The position numbers and the translations under genes were made by a program. From Anarhynchus alexandrinus (lineage: Eukaryota > Chordata > Aves > Charadriiformes > Charadriidae), in NCBI GenBank assembly GCA_008711295.1, contig VUYV01000119.1, forward strand, positions 388,749 to 452,748: a stretch of 64,000 nt of DNA, written 5' to 3'. This document shows, piece by piece, positions 13,301 to 28,300 of the stretch. Within the stretch, counting starts at the first letter, position 1; each line of letters opens with the position of its first letter. The notes under the pieces were generated by a model. That model made no database searches. It was given only the letters and a program-made list of their open reading frames with translations, and was not told the DNA's origin.

Positions 13301-16300
13301 CATAAGGCACAGTTTGCCACGATACTGAGGTTCTGTTTAATGTTTGGCTTTGAGTATAGTGATTATAATTCGACCATAAGTAATGAAAATAAGTTCAACA
13401 AGTTTGATTTAGTTTGCACTCAAGTCAGTGTTAAAGTGTTCCCAGGTTATGTTTGTAACTGTCCTTTAAAACTGAGATTAACTGAGGTTTTTCCTTTTAT
13501 TTATTTATTTTATTGATTTAGGATGTGAAAGCTATCGTAACCCACTCCATTCACAGCGCAATTCATTCCATTGGAGGGATTCAAGTTCTTTTTCCTCTCT
13601 TTGCCCAGTTAGACAATCGACAACTGCACGACAGTCAGGTGGAAACGACAGTTTGGTAAGCTTCTTTCAAGCGAGATAAAAGCTACATTATGCTAAGAAT
13701 ATTTCCGGTGGTGTTGTGGGAACGTTTAATTTGTTTTCTTTTGTAAATGCCGTGACTTACACTTTACCTTTGTTTCTTTGAAAATAATACTATTTTTTAG
13801 AAAGCAGTTTACTGTAGAGAGATGTAAATTGTATTAATCTGATGAGGTTCCAGATGGAACTGGCATAAAATTGCTTGGATTAAATAATGAATTCAAATCA
13901 CTCTGGAGTCTTTAAGGATAGTTTTGTGACAATTTTTGGAACTTCTGAAAGAAACCGATGTGTTTTTACTTTACAGCGCAATGTTGTTTACTTTCTCAAG
14001 GTCTGTGTCATTTAATAACATTCAGAATTAAGGAAAGCTATCACCTTCCATATTAATACCTGGTCAGAAAGTCATAGAGCTATGATCAGTTATTTTGTGT
14101 CCATATTACAATTAGAACAGTGACTGGGGACACACCAAGAGAGTTTTAAACGGGGACGCATGAAGTCTCTGCTCTGATAGTGTGGAAGTAACCCCGAGGT
14201 TGAAAAGCCTGCACAGAAGTTAGATGAATGCTTCCATGTGTCGCCTGCAAAGGACTGCTTAGGAATCTGTCGGTCCCCGCGCTGCCTTCTTCAAAGGTAG
14301 CTCAGCTGGAGTTATTTTTTGCAAAGAAGATCTCTTGCCACCTGCTTGTCAGGGCAGGCTCCTGTTCCAGTGGCAACAGAAGGTATCTAAACCTGTCAGA
14401 AAAAAAAAGTGTGTGACCTAAACCTTTGGGGGGTAACAAAACTGAAAAAGTAATGCTGAAGAACTGGTACGGTGTTTCCCTGTAGGATGGTATCTAACCA
14501 AAACCTGCTAAAAACAGTGTTTAGGGGCAGCTGACTCTTGTATTTGAATCCATTTGTACAATAGGTGCATAAGTCGGAGTACATGGCTTATTTTCCTGCT
14601 TAGAATACTCTGCTATTAATTATTCTGGATATTTTCTGGTGCATTAGCTAGTTCAGTAATAAATTAGTTAACTGAAAAATAATTAAATAATACTAAAATT
14701 GCTGACAATTTTGAAAAAATGAACTGAAAGTGATACATTAGTATAATTTCTCATGAAACATCACTTGTCTCAATCTAATTTAAGAAATTAATCAATTTGT
14801 TGAAGTTTTGTCAGTCATCTGTTTTCCCCTTTGGTAACTCAAATATACGTAGCTAAGATGGCTGATGGTTTTTATTTGTTTCTGTAGTGTGAAAATTTCA
14901 AATATTTGATGAGAATATTTTGGTACAATGTGAGAATACCACAGTCTTAAAAATAAGGAATTCTACTTCCAAGCAGTATAGTGGTGCAAATTATGTAATT
15001 CAGTGTTAAAGACAGAAAAGCTGGCTGTGGATTGGCTCATGTGGGATATTTACTTTTTTGTAGTTTGTTTTCCAGTATGTACTTTGCATTGAGGTATTGT
15101 GAAGTAAGGGGAATAGAAAAAAAATAACACTTGGCTTGAAAAAATTTGGAAAAAAAAAATCCCTGTATGTTTTTATTTACTGGCACAGCAGTAGGCAAAA
15201 ATGCTTTATTTCAATTTAAGGAGGGTTATGTGTGTATGTGCCCATACATATGAATAAAATGTATGTTAAATTCATTGATGAGCTGAGTCTGTAATAAATG
15301 ATAAAGCAGTAACTAGGTCTGTTTAAAAATTGAGAGCTAATATAATGTAGGTTTTATAAGTCAAGATAAAGACTAATTCTTTCCAAGTGTGTGGTCTTTC
15401 CAGTGAGTGAGAACATTCATAAAATTCAATTTAAAATGTACAGAACATTTCTGGAGTTAGTTGAATTGTAAGTAGGAAAAAAAGTTGTTCTTGAATAAAT
15501 CAATGCATTTCTTCTATAATTAGATTATATTCTGAAAAGAGATCTGTAATTCATTATGCTATATGATTGTACAAATGCATAATACAACAACATGTGATCC
15601 AAACTCAAGAACACACTCAAAATAATTTTAAGCAAATCATTGCTTGATGAGATGTAACTTAAATATTGAATTACTGTGTTTTTGGTGCATGTGCATTGTT
15701 TTCTTATATTTAATTTAATAGGATGTAGATATTGAGAAAAATGATAGTTTAGGTAAAGGAGGAAGTAGGAAAATAAAGGAATAAAAGATTTCTGGGGGCA
15801 AAGAAAGGAGATGATGGTGAAAGCGGGATAAATATGAAAAATAGTGCTACATTTAAGATTCATTTGTGGAGTGAAATAAGGGAAGAAGTATACTTACTGG
15901 GTCCTTTCCTTCTTTCCCCTTGTTTTTTAGACTATTATGTCTATATTTGTTCCCTTCCAAAATCTGGTACTTGTTTATACCCTTCTTACCTGTGAATCTA
16001 CAACAGCAACAGAGGGCTGCACCACTTCTTTCTGAAAAATAGTTGACATTCAGCCATTACAATCTATGTAATTTTATAAGCAGATAATCTTTATGCCGCT
16101 TTGCCAAAAAAATAAGGTCCAGATGATGCTTGATAACAGTAGACCGTTATGTTTGTAAAGGCTTACTATGGCTATAGAATTTATTTCTTTCTGGCGGCCA
16201 ACTGGGTGGACTCAGAAGTTGCCCCTTGACCAGCTGTGCTGCCTAGTTGGCTTAATGTGTTCCTGGGAGGTGGGAAGTATAAATAGCTTGATACCCCACT

Positions 16301-19300
16301 GTAAGTGTCCTAGGTTTCCCGACTATTTTTCTGAATCCTCCTCACCTCCTTCTCTCCTGCACATACCAAAATCTGTTTAATAAGGTCAAGGTTCTCAATT
16401 ATTTGTTTAATTATTTTTTTTTTAACAACAGAAGGTGTTTGTTAACAGGACTACGAGAATCGTCTTGAGCCACTTGCAATTTAAACTTTTCTAAATTAAT
16501 AGATTCACTATAAATAAAAATTTAAATTATAAAGCAGGGTGATATGAATATGGCAACTTTGTGGTTTAATGGTATTCTTTTTAAATGTTCTTTATTCCTG
16601 TAATGTGTAGATGTATATCTACACCTTCCATGAGACCAAGTGTTGAAATAACCTACAGTTCTGCTTTTGGAGCACTTACGCTCTCATACACTGAAGTGAA
16701 AAGAATGGAAACTGAGTTCATATCTTAAGTATGTTTTCTTAGATTAAGTGGTGCACCTGCTATTCAGGAGAGTGGTCCTTCAACTTGAATGCCAAGACCG
16801 TTATTTTTCATCCTGCTTCTCAATAGTCTGGTTAGAATAGAAAATTTTGCAGTTTAGGTCAACAAGGTGTTTATGTAATAAAAAGAAATACAGAGGGCTT
16901 TATCTGTTATGATACTGTTGTTATTACCTTTGATTATACTATATGGGTAATGTGATAGGAAGGATTTGCTTTGTTGACTTGTGGTCTCGTGTATGGTTTT
17001 GAATTCACTTGAGTCTGCTGAGTGCTAAAATACAGATTGATTCTGACAAGGTATTGGGTGCGCAGTCTTTGGCACTGGCCTAATTCCATCACAGAATAAA
17101 TAGAATCATAGAATCATCTAGGTTGGAAGGGACCTTTAAGATCATCGAGTCCATCCATCAACCTGACACTGCCAAACCACCACTAAACCATGTCCCTCAG
17201 CATCACGTCTACCTGCCTTTTAAATACCTCCAGGCATGCTGATTCAACCACTTCCCTGAGCAGCCTGTTCCAATGTTTGATAACCCTTTCTGTGAAGAAA
17301 TTTTTCCTGATTTCCAATCTAAACCTCCCCTGGCGCAACTTGAGGCCGTCTCCTCTTGTCCTATCACTTGTTACTTGGGAGCAGATACCAACCCCCACCT
17401 CGCTACAGCCTCCTTTCAGGTAGTTGTAGAGAGTGATAAGGTCCCCCCTGAGCCTCCTTTTCTCCAGGCTAAACAACCCCACTTCCCTCATCCGCTCCTC
17501 AAAAGACTTGTGCTCTACACTCCTCACCAACTTTGTTGCCCTTCTCTGAACTCGCTCCAAGTGTTAATTCATATGAGATTGTTGCTTTGGGCTGTACCAT
17601 ATTGGGAAAATATTTAACAGTAGAAGAAGCTGTAGTTGTTTGCTTAAATAGATGAAGTAATTCCAAAAATTCTTTTGTATACTTACTCTAGAAGTTAATA
17701 ACTGGATTTGCTAGACCGCATACACTATGCAATAAAAATTAAAAATACTTTTACTTTTTATCACACTAAATAAATGCAATGCCTAGGCACACATTAACTT
17801 TCCTAAAGGTGATATGTACGCCCTCCTAAAATTTGTAGCAAAGTAAATGTAGGCATCTTTTCAGTCAGTTTTATTACTGACGTTATTTTCACGCTTGAAT
17901 GTAGGTAGCCCTCTTACAGAGTATATTGCCCATCTATTGTGAGTTAGTCAGTGAAATGGAAACATTGGTGAGGGGAGAAACAATATTTCAACTCCTGTTC
18001 TTCATCTTTTCATGTAAATGTTTTGTGTGTTTTGCTTTGATCAGCTGGTATCTTGTGCTCATTTTTTTTTTGGTATTTTTTATATTCAGATGATGACTTT
18101 TTGGGTTCCTGTCGATAACTAGTAGTGTTGCCGCATCTGCTTTTTGATAGATGAATAGTTTGATAGGAAATAGGCAGTCTTCCCATCGGTTTCCACAGAT
18201 AGGAAATAGCGCAGCTTGATAGAAAATTTGATTTGATGTCTTCCTTTTTTTGTTGGCTTAATATGAAAAATCTGTAAGACTCCAATCATTCTTAATAATG
18301 TCATTAGTTTAATTGAATTTATCTGTAAGATCGTGGTAGCAAGTAAGATCCAAGTAGTATCCTACCTAACCTGTCCTCTCCTACTGTCTTTCAATAATTT
18401 TCTCATTTGTCACAGCTGGCCCAGGTATTTAAACGTGAGAGTGGGTATGAAAGCCATCTTTTCCAAGGTCGTTGCTTTTACCTTTGTGCCTCTGATGGTG
18501 AGCCAAGGTCCCAGTCCATTGCTGCCTCCAGTTTACAATTCAGAGTTTGCAGAGTTGGGTGCTGATAACCCTCTTACCATGCGTTTCGGGGGGAAGGCGG
18601 ATGAGTATCGCACCTGAAATTTCACATCTCTGGTATAACCTAGGTCTGCTCGGATGAAATCAGTTGTACTGGAATCTTCCCAAACTGTGGCAACAGGAAT
18701 GTGACTTGCCAAATCAGACTGCCTGGACGATAGTTTATAATGAAAGTACAGTCACTGTATCATGTGGTAGAAATCCTTTGTCAACTCCCAAACTGCGGTA
18801 CCTCCTCCAGAAGATCCAAGAACTGTTAAGGGTGGCTAACTTGTGACTGGAGTCTGTATCCCAAAATGTTTTGCGCGCATGCAGAGGTGTGTAATGACTT
18901 GACTCTCTAGTTTTCCCACATGACATCTATTCATCTGACTCGTGTTTAGTGGCATCAGTTTGGATGAAACACGCTTAGTAGTCTTCTCTTGTTGTCCTCA
19001 TCATATGTTATGAGAAAAAGAAGTGGAAAAGGGAAAAGAAAGAAGTAGTTTCCCCTTTCTCTCCAAGGAGCTTACAGAAAGAAAAAAGGAAGTTAAACTG
19101 GAAGCTAGGGAAGCACTTTAGAGAGCTGCCATAGCTGTAGCTCATGGGAACTTCCTCTCCATCCTCAGTATCTGTCCAGGTCTCTTCTGCTCTGAGTTTA
19201 TCTGACCTCCAGCCTGGTTAGGGGAACCCTTCTTGGCTTTGCAGCACACAGGCTTTAGTGGCCATGACTGCATAAATATGAATGAATTAATATGAACAAT

Positions 19301-22300
19301 TACTAACGTGGCAGCAGAGCAATTGACTGAGTTAAAACATGCACAAGTGTTTGATTTCATGCTTTAGCAGTGAGTATACCTTGATGAAAATCCCTTTTTG
19401 TATTCCCACCCAGTATTATAAGTGCAATCAAAACAGTTTCTGAAATCCGTACTTAACCTGTGTGCTTTGATTTTCTTCCTGAAGGAATGAAGTAAGGAAG
19501 TGGAAGTCATCTCGCATCTCATCAAAATATATTGCTAATATATTGCTAATGCATCTCCCTGAGGATTTCTAAGTCCATACTATGAAACTTTTAGTAAATA
19601 TTCTGATGAAGTAACAAATTACATAATGAATCAGCCAAACTCATTCAAAACTGTTGGCTAACAGTGATATTTATTGGGCAGCCAGCAGATGAAGAGTAAT
19701 AATAATAATAACAACAACAACAATTATAATTATTATTATTAATTTTTATTATTATTATAATCACCATCATCAATACAGCCAGTATTGCATTTTGAATTGA
19801 AGTTAAAGGGCAATTACCTTAGGGTTTTTTTTTTGTTTAAAAACAAAACATTAATTGTTGGTGTGTGATTTTCCTTAATACCACTTTATCTGTTTATGCT
19901 AAGATTAGTTTTCAAAAGTTAGCATATTAACAGCCTGTGATGGAATTAATCATACGATCCTTTTGTCCTATTTTGGAGAAGCTGGAAATACAAATGAAAT
20001 TAGTTTATAAAGGATCCTTCCCAAAGATAATCAGACTGAACAAATACCTGCATCATTCTCTTTTCCATACCCTCTTCAAGTTAAATCATCTGTCATTAAT
20101 CAACATACTTAGATTTTTATAGTTACATGCCTACTTTAATTAAAGATGCCTTTTGTAAAGCACAATCCAGATAGCTTAGTAATACACAATCCAAGATAAT
20201 ACAAAGTAATTAAGGTAAATTTTTCGGAGAAAAATATCATGGGAAAGAGTAGACTAAAGAAATTGATCTATGTAGTGATTTAAAAAAAAAAACAAACCTT
20301 AAAAAAAACCCCACAAGACAAAATTTCACTTTTATCTTAGTGGTGCAAATTTCTGACTTCTAGGGTTTTCTTTTTTCCTCCAAAGCCTTTGTCATGTGAG
20401 TTTATTTGAATATATGACTGATGTTCCTAATAGGATGCTTCATTTGTAGGTGAAGTCATAGAAACTCATTTCATAGGAAAAGTTTACCTAAATTGTTCTG
20501 TGTTTTAATTCCACAAAACAGTAATAATTGTTCGCTTAGTGGGAACCTACCAGTCAACTTAGAATTTGAAAAATGCGGCTCTTTTTTGTTCAATGATTGT
20601 CACAACATAAAGACTTTGTAACCCTGTGATTTCCAGTGTGACCTTCTTTTATGTGTAATATGAAAAGGTTCTTTAAAATTCCTGTAGATAATAATGGGCA
20701 GTGAAAATTAAATATTTATGTGTTTAATTATTCTTATTTTTAATGAAGAAGAAAGTTTCATATTTTGGAATTTTGAAGACTTATCTACAGAAGCTGTTGG
20801 TTTTGTGAATATTTGTAGTATATTTTTTATATAAGGAGTAACATTGCATGGCTGTTGACTGAAGATTGTGATGTTGAAAAGTAATGTTGAAACATAATAA
20901 TGAACTATAGAAACAATATTTATTTATATTATATCTATATATCTGGATGAATGAAATAAGCTAGGTGGTATTTGTAACTTCACACTGCACATCATAAGAA
21001 CTACTGTCTGAATGATAAAGGTTGGGACTTTACAAATATAATAAATATGTATAGACATGAAAGCATCCTTACGAACATCTTCCAGTCAGGCAGTGTATGC
21101 TGTGAACACCAGTTCTGTGCTCCTGTTTTATTTATTAAAAAAAAAAAAGATTTTTAAAGTATTCTCAAGGGACATGTATGTTTGAGGGGAAAATCAGGCA
21201 AGGCTGTAACAGTGTAATTAAACTTCAGGTTTTTATGTAACAGTATTCCAGAGACTTACTGTCTCTACAATATGCTTATTATAGCATAAGCAGTATCATA
21301 ACCATTAGAAACACAGCATCTTCACGTTTTGGTCTGCAGCCTTTTTTTTTTTTTCTACTTCTTAATAATGGAAAACTGCTGGAAAAAATTTGTTCTGAAA
21401 TTAACTATATTTTCAGTAGAAATCATAATTCTGTCTAATTTAGTGTTGGTTGACATATGTACTTTCATTGTGTGTGTGTATCTTAGCTGCACTGCAGACA
21501 AACTGATCTGTTCTAGACAGGGCATGGTATAGAGGAGATGTAGGAATGGGCTGAAGTATCCTTTATATTTGCCTTTGTATCTAGGGGAGTTGGCAATAGG
21601 CAAGAATGGAGAGAAATTTTGTATGACAGTGCACAGAATTTTGCGAGTTTAATGTGAGCCCTTCAACAATCCGATGCATTTTAGTTACTGGTAAGTTTGT
21701 TAAATTCTGTTTGAAAAATTGTTCATCTTAGAAGACAGTCTTCTAATCAATATTATTTCCCCTGTATCAACAGCAGCCTTTTTAAGAGCATAATTTTGGC
21801 AACCTGGTTCTGCTGGTGAAAATTTTTATATTTAAAATCTTCAGGTTGAATATATTTTCAGGTGCCAAGATGACTACATTAAGTGACTGTCCTTAGAAAT
21901 ATGTTAAAAGCTCTGGATACAATGCTCTAATTTAGGCAGTCAGTTCTCTAGAAGACTAAATTTTTAGAATGCAAAATTGAGGAGAAAAGATCCATTATGT
22001 CAGTATGGATTTATATAGATATACACACAGACACTTAAATGCTTGAGGTCAGTCTGAACATGTAGGGAAAGAGAAGTTTGGGAAAGCTTATCTAAGAATT
22101 GTTAACTGTTGGGTCTTTTTAGGCAGATTGAGTGCTCTCTAGCATATAGTACATGACAGATAACACGTAAAAACAGTGGGTTTTGCAACAGCTGTTGTTT
22201 AGTGCAGTTTCATTCCCCTCCTCCTCTAAAATAGACATTTCACCTGAAACTCGTGTGAGCAAGATTTCTGGAAAAAAAGAAATCAGACTAAGATGCGTTC

Positions 22301-25300
22301 TGTTTTCTGCCCGTCTCTTGATCGTTATCTTCAGGTAGTAATAACTTCAGTACTGTCCACGCGGTGAGATTTTAAAAACGCTTTCGTTTTGATTTTAGGG
22401 TTGCTCTATCAGTTAAAATATTACAGAACTTTTAATTACTTAATTTCCTGCATAATGATGTGGACAAACCGCTAGTTTCATTTAATTATGGTGCTGATTT
22501 TCATCAGTGCTGTGGTCCTGTACAGTATTCACCTCAAACTTGATCGTGCCTCTATGTGAGCACCAGGTGGTTCTTCTTAACTGCTGCTATTTCTGGTACT
22601 TGGAATTTTTTATGTGCTTGAAGGTGTAAAGTGTAATGATGCATTCACTTGTGCTGTCCCAAGATTTGAATTACTATATACTACAGTCAACTCTATTATT
22701 TATGGTGGTAATCTTGGATAATGCAGAAGGATTAGAAGCTAGAGTTACTGCTTGCGGACCTGAGCTGACTCTGCAGAGCTGGCTTGTGGTGTCTTTATAT
22801 GTCTGGTTCGATAGATGTTAAAAGCCGTTCCGGACTTAGGAAAAGGCATAGCTCATTCACAAAAGTGTTGGCTGAATTAATACGTTTTCCTGGAACTAGA
22901 AACATTGGCATCGCTTTGCGCTGACAGCTAAGGTAGCTCTTTGCAGAGCTAATGTGGGCAGGCAGGATTAATTGGGTCAGCCGTACCCCACATGAAGATA
23001 GTTAATATCTAAAAAGTGATATTTGGGCTCTATTTGTGTCTGAATTAATAAACTTTGTTGATTCAGCCTTTCTTGCATAGAACCGGCTTGTGTGTTTCTC
23101 TGTCTGTGGCATGGTTAAATATTAACTGGCTACTGATTATTTCTGAGTTGACTGGTGTGATTTATCTGTACTGAAAAAGAAGAAAAGAGACAAAAATCTT
23201 TATTGTTAGGGTGTCAGCGTGTCTTGTAGCTTGTATTCAGAGTCCTATCAGAATTTCTAACAATTGCGTAGAGATTACATTAATATGAGATAAGAATAAC
23301 TCCAGCCCATGAGTTTACATCTAAGTTCATAGAATGGACAAATAAACTGCAACACAAAGAAAAAGGCTTTTGATAAATCACTTATAAAAGTGGAATTAGA
23401 ACCTTTTAAACCTAAGTCTGGTGCCACGTTCATGGTACAACAATCTTCTAAATCTTTTTAGTAGCATTTATTACTGTAATTTAGGTGCTAATCCTGCAAA
23501 GATGTATGCTGTTTCTTAACTTTATGCATAATGGGTTGTCCTCCTAAGTGATAAGGTTACTCATAAAGGATGATAGTAAGCACCATCTATATGGAATTTT
23601 TGTTGACCTATTCAATTTTTTTTTTTAAAGTTTCTAAATATAAATCTTCAGCCCTTTACGTGAGCTTCTTATGGATTGTCATGTAGTAAAAATGATGAGT
23701 ATCTTATTTTAGATGACAAATACAATAGAAACTTTCAGTCAGGGTAAGAAAAAATTGATGCATATAACCTGCTTTGAAATTGATGTGACAGCTTGACAGG
23801 CTGTTTTAATAAAAGCTTTGGAGTGCTGTAAATGGATATTATCTGTGTTCTTTTACTGCTGACACTCTGTGGAGCATTCTGTATGTGATTTTAGACTGAT
23901 TATTGTGACCGTTCAACAATGAAGCAAGACAAGGCACTATTTCATGTTCACAGCATGTACTTTGCCTACACTGTGTACTTTTTGCATGGCAGCCTTGCTC
24001 ACCAAATAGAATAAATCTTGTTTTCCTCAGCAAATTCATTATTTTTTGGTGCTGGCATGGATTAACCATGCTGGCATGGTAATGGCCATGGATAATGGCA
24101 CTGTTAATCTCAACATTTTTTTCAAAGTCAAAGATTGTATTTGGAGAGCAAGAAAACTTTAGCTGACTACATACTGTAAGTTGAAATTTATAAAATGCAG
24201 GTAGAACATTTCCTTTAATTCACTTTTTCATAACTGCAGAAGCCACAGTTTTCACCCTTGCCTGTGCCTACCACCTGTGTGAAAACCTTCATGGTTGAAG
24301 ATATTTGTCAGTACATCTAGGAATTGTTACACCTATTTTATTTTTAGAAAAGGAATAATGACTTTATGTATGCATTGTATATACAGTACAATGCATTCTG
24401 TCGTCTCCCTTTTCGATATATTTGACAAATCATTTTAAATATTTCCTTTCTGTCATAAATGTGTGGGTTTTTTCTTCCTCCCTTTCCTCGGGTTTTTTCA
24501 GCAACAGATGAGTGTATTTTTGTTTCCCTCTCACCACCAATTGTCAATTGTGAGTCAATTGTGATTTTTCTCCCACCATGCATTCATCTGCCGTATGTTT
24601 CCTCGGCTGGTTTTTCTAACACAGTTTCACTGTCTTGCCAAGTCTGTCCCCTGAAGTCTTTCATATCTCTTCTGTTTCTAAACAGTAACCTTTTCTGGCC
24701 ACTTTTTTCCCCTCCTGTGCTCTCTGAACACCTCACAGATACTGCTGGGATGGGCTGCTGGGTGATTTCCTTGTGGCCTCTGGTAGTCCCTCTGTGCTTT
24801 CCTAACTGGATGAAAGTGGTTCTCAGCCTTTATTTTGTCAGGCCTAGATATTATTGTCATGTTCGGTCTAGAGAAAGTACGAAGAAAGCTCTCCACCCTG
24901 CTGTTGTTCCACTGTGGTTTGTGGTGGGCATCGTTGCCCGCGTGCATGTTCAGCCATTTTATGCCTCATTTCTGTGGTAGTAGTGATGCTAGGGACTGAA
25001 AGTGGGGGATGGTGATATTCCCAGTGGCTGCAAATTTTGCATTTTAGCATAGTCTGGATGGTAAAATGGTTGACATGGCCCTTGCCTGCATCATTCTAGC
25101 ACTGTCAGCTGGATCCCACTCATCATCTCCTGCCTCTTCCAACGGCAAAACCTTTGGCTAGACCTGCAAGTTGCAGGACTGGATATTTAAAACTTGGGAT
25201 AGTCCTGGTCAAATCGGGAGAGCTGACAAAATGATTTTGCACTTCTCGTTGAATACGAACTCCCACTCCTACTGCGGTGATATGTGAACGATCGTTAGAG

Positions 25301-28300
25301 ACTTTTGTCAGAAAAAGTAAGATTTGTATTCTTTCAACGAATTGTTTACCACTTTAGGCCTGTCTCTTTTCACTTAATAGCTGGTGAATATTGAGAATGT
25401 AACAGATTGATTTTTCTACATTTGTAATCTGAAAAAAATGCTTGTTTTTTACATGCAGTGCTACCCTATTGGCTTTCTTGGTTGAGCTTCTTAAGAGTTC
25501 AGTAGCCATGCAAGAACAAATGCTTGGTGGAAAAGGCTTTCTAGTCATTGGCTACCTCCTTGAAAAGGTATGTTTGGAGGTTTTTTTATCTTTGTTTTTA
25601 GTATTTCTACTGTCATTGTGGTATTTTCAATCGTTTAGTTCAAAAGGACGGGTGGAATAAAATATATATGTGGTAGAATTTTTTTTTTACTTGTAATACT
25701 TAAAAGTTGTCTACAGGACTCTCTTAATCTTTGTAATAATCTCTTCTTATATGTCAATATTCAAACAGTCAGTGTTCTGGAGTTGATCCTGTTTGTCTAA
25801 TTTGCGATTTTACTTTAGATCTGTTTGTGAATCACTTTAATGTATTTTCATTTGTGTTTCTCCACTCTCTGTCCCCCAAACTCTCATTTAGGAAAGTTAT
25901 CTTGTGCACAGTTTGTACAAGCGTATTGCAGACATGTCATAATTTAGGTGTACGTTAATAAAAATTAAGTTAATCCTCTGTGACTCAGTTCTGAAATTGT
26001 TGAAATAGTTGCTCTGTGTGTTTTGAAGAAGACAAACTGTAAAATAACTTCATTTCTGAAAGAAACAGTTGCAAGGGCCATTCCCTTTACTTGCTTGTTT
26101 TCAGACATGATAAGCAGTTATCACAAAATTGAGGTTCAGTACAGATGCCTGTCTGAGAAACATTACCAGCCTCCTGGCCCAAAGCCCTCACGTTACTACG
26201 ATTTAATGGAATCATAGAATCGTTATGTCTGGAAAAGACCTTTAAGATCATCAAGTCCAACCGTTATCTAACTCTACCGGGCCCACTTCTAAACCATGTC
26301 CCTGAGCACCATATCTAGATGGCTTTTAAATACATCCAAGGATGGCGATTCAACCGCTTCCCTGGGCAGCCTGTTCCAGTCTGTGATAACCCTTTCTGTG
26401 TAGATGTTTTTCCTAATGTCTAACCTAAACCTCACCTGTGGCAACTTGAGGCCATTCCCTCTTGTCCTATCGGTTGTAACTTGAGAGAAGAGACCAATGC
26501 CCACCTCTCTACAGCCTCCTTTAAGGTAGCTGTAGAGAGCGATGAGGTCTCCCCTCAGCCTCCTTTTCTTCAGACTAAACAACCCTAAGTCCCTCAGCCA
26601 TTCCTCATAAGACTTATTCTCAAGACCCCTCACCAGCTTCATTGCCCTTCTCTGGACCTTCTCCAGCACCTCAATGTCCTTCCTGTACTACGGTGCCCAA
26701 AATTGAACACAGTACTCCAGGTGCGACCTCACCAGTGCCGAGTACGGTGGGACAATCACTTCTCTAGCCCTGCTGGCTACACTATTCCTGATGCAGTGAT
26801 TTCAATAATGTGAAAACAAACTACTGTACTAAGATAGTAATACTCTTATGGTTGAATCTCATGGCTCTGACATTCAGTAGCAGCATGTCTGCTACTGTAT
26901 TTTTTGTTGACATGGGCTCAGTATAGCAATCAATTGAGAAGAAGTTATGACCAGAGCTTTGTGTTGTCTGATGGTGAAATAGAATAACGATAATCTCACT
27001 TTTAAAAATGTATTGAATTTTGAAGAAGAATGATAAATAATTTCTCTCATTCTTCTCCCTATGCTATTTTCAGCAGGGAAATACATTCTTATAGTGGAAA
27101 GACTTTACCTTCACTGAAGTAATACCTAAAAGCAGATTATTTTCTAAGCTCCTATGTCTTCTGGACTAAGCTATTGTGATTCAGAATGTTGAAGAACTAG
27201 TCTAAGGTGGTTTTATTTTCCAGTGGTAGGTTTTCTTGTGACATAACCAGAATGAATTTACAAAGCTGTTAGTTCCAGTTCTGTAAGTCATATACAGTCA
27301 GGCTAGTGAGTCCTCATGGAGTCCCTTTCTCTTGAACAGAGCACTATGGTTTACACACATTGAATGCATCGATTTAGACTGTTGTACATGAATTTTTTTT
27401 AAAAAAAGTTTGCATACTATTCTAATTAACATCTGCTACCATCATTAAACTCAGGGTATGTGAATATTTAAAGGATTTTGATTGATTTCTGTCACAACAT
27501 ATTTTTTACAGCATATGCCATTTTCTGGGCGTTTCTGTGCTATATTCTCCTTAGCTGTAGTTTTTCAAAATTATGTATTTTATTTTTTCAGTATATGCTT
27601 GTATTCAGTTGGCACACGCGACAGGAAAAAATCCTTTTGTTTCCTAGCCAGGCTCAATTTTATTATTTGTAAATTATCTGTTGTTCATTTGCATGTGATC
27701 AAATACTTCAGAGAGGACAGAAAGCTTTTTTTTTCTGGCTTGAACTTCAAAATAACATTTTTGTTCATATTAGTTGCAGACTAGTTATTGTGAATTATGG
27801 TGTACAAGCCAAAGGAAACTCAGCATCTAGGCTGAACTTGTATTACTGACAAATCGTCTTCACTTCTAAAAATAAAAAATCTGCGTGTTCCCAGAATTTA
27901 CTTACAGTTCCTTTTGTTAACTTAGTATGTGAAGAAGTTAGTGAAAGTCCATATGCCATGTTACTGCAGAGGAGCAGCTCTCAACAGTGACTTTATAGCA
28001 TATGCTATGAAACTGCAGGACTTTCTTGAAATTTGAGGAAACCATGAACTCAAATCCTTCAAATACCTGTTTATGTTTAAGAAACAAAAGCAAGTCTACC
28101 CATAATGCATGTTTACATACTGAGAAACTCGATTTCAGGAAGACACGTAATTAAATGAAGAAGAGTTAAGGACTTCAGGCAAAGTTCTCAAGGCACTGTG
28201 CTCTAAAATGTAAAATCCTGACTGGATTATAATAAAACAAAACAAAAGCAAGGCCACACACACACAAAAAAAAAAACCTAACAAAAAAAAAAAGGATTTA

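Larger units (their letters stand above)
13656..25458. other. NBEA intron C-D
   Basis: An 11.8-kb intron. It holds one antisense CR1 (17099-17561) and a compound AAT/AAC microsatellite (19696-19761). A 173-codon open frame at 24459-24980 shows no recognisable domain and is probably chance. Otherwise it is AT-rich unique-looking sequence. Confidence 0.8.

Noticed and set aside
15525..15863. 112-codon minus-strand open frame
   Set aside because: Low-complexity hydrophobic and Ser/Tyr-rich, from AT-rich intron, with no family resemblance.
24459..24980. 173-codon plus-strand open frame in intron C-D
   Set aside because: It is the longest frame not explained by NBEA or CR1, but it is Ser/Pro/Phe-rich, has no recognisable domain and has no splice or promoter context. 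Most likely chance in a T/C-rich stretch.
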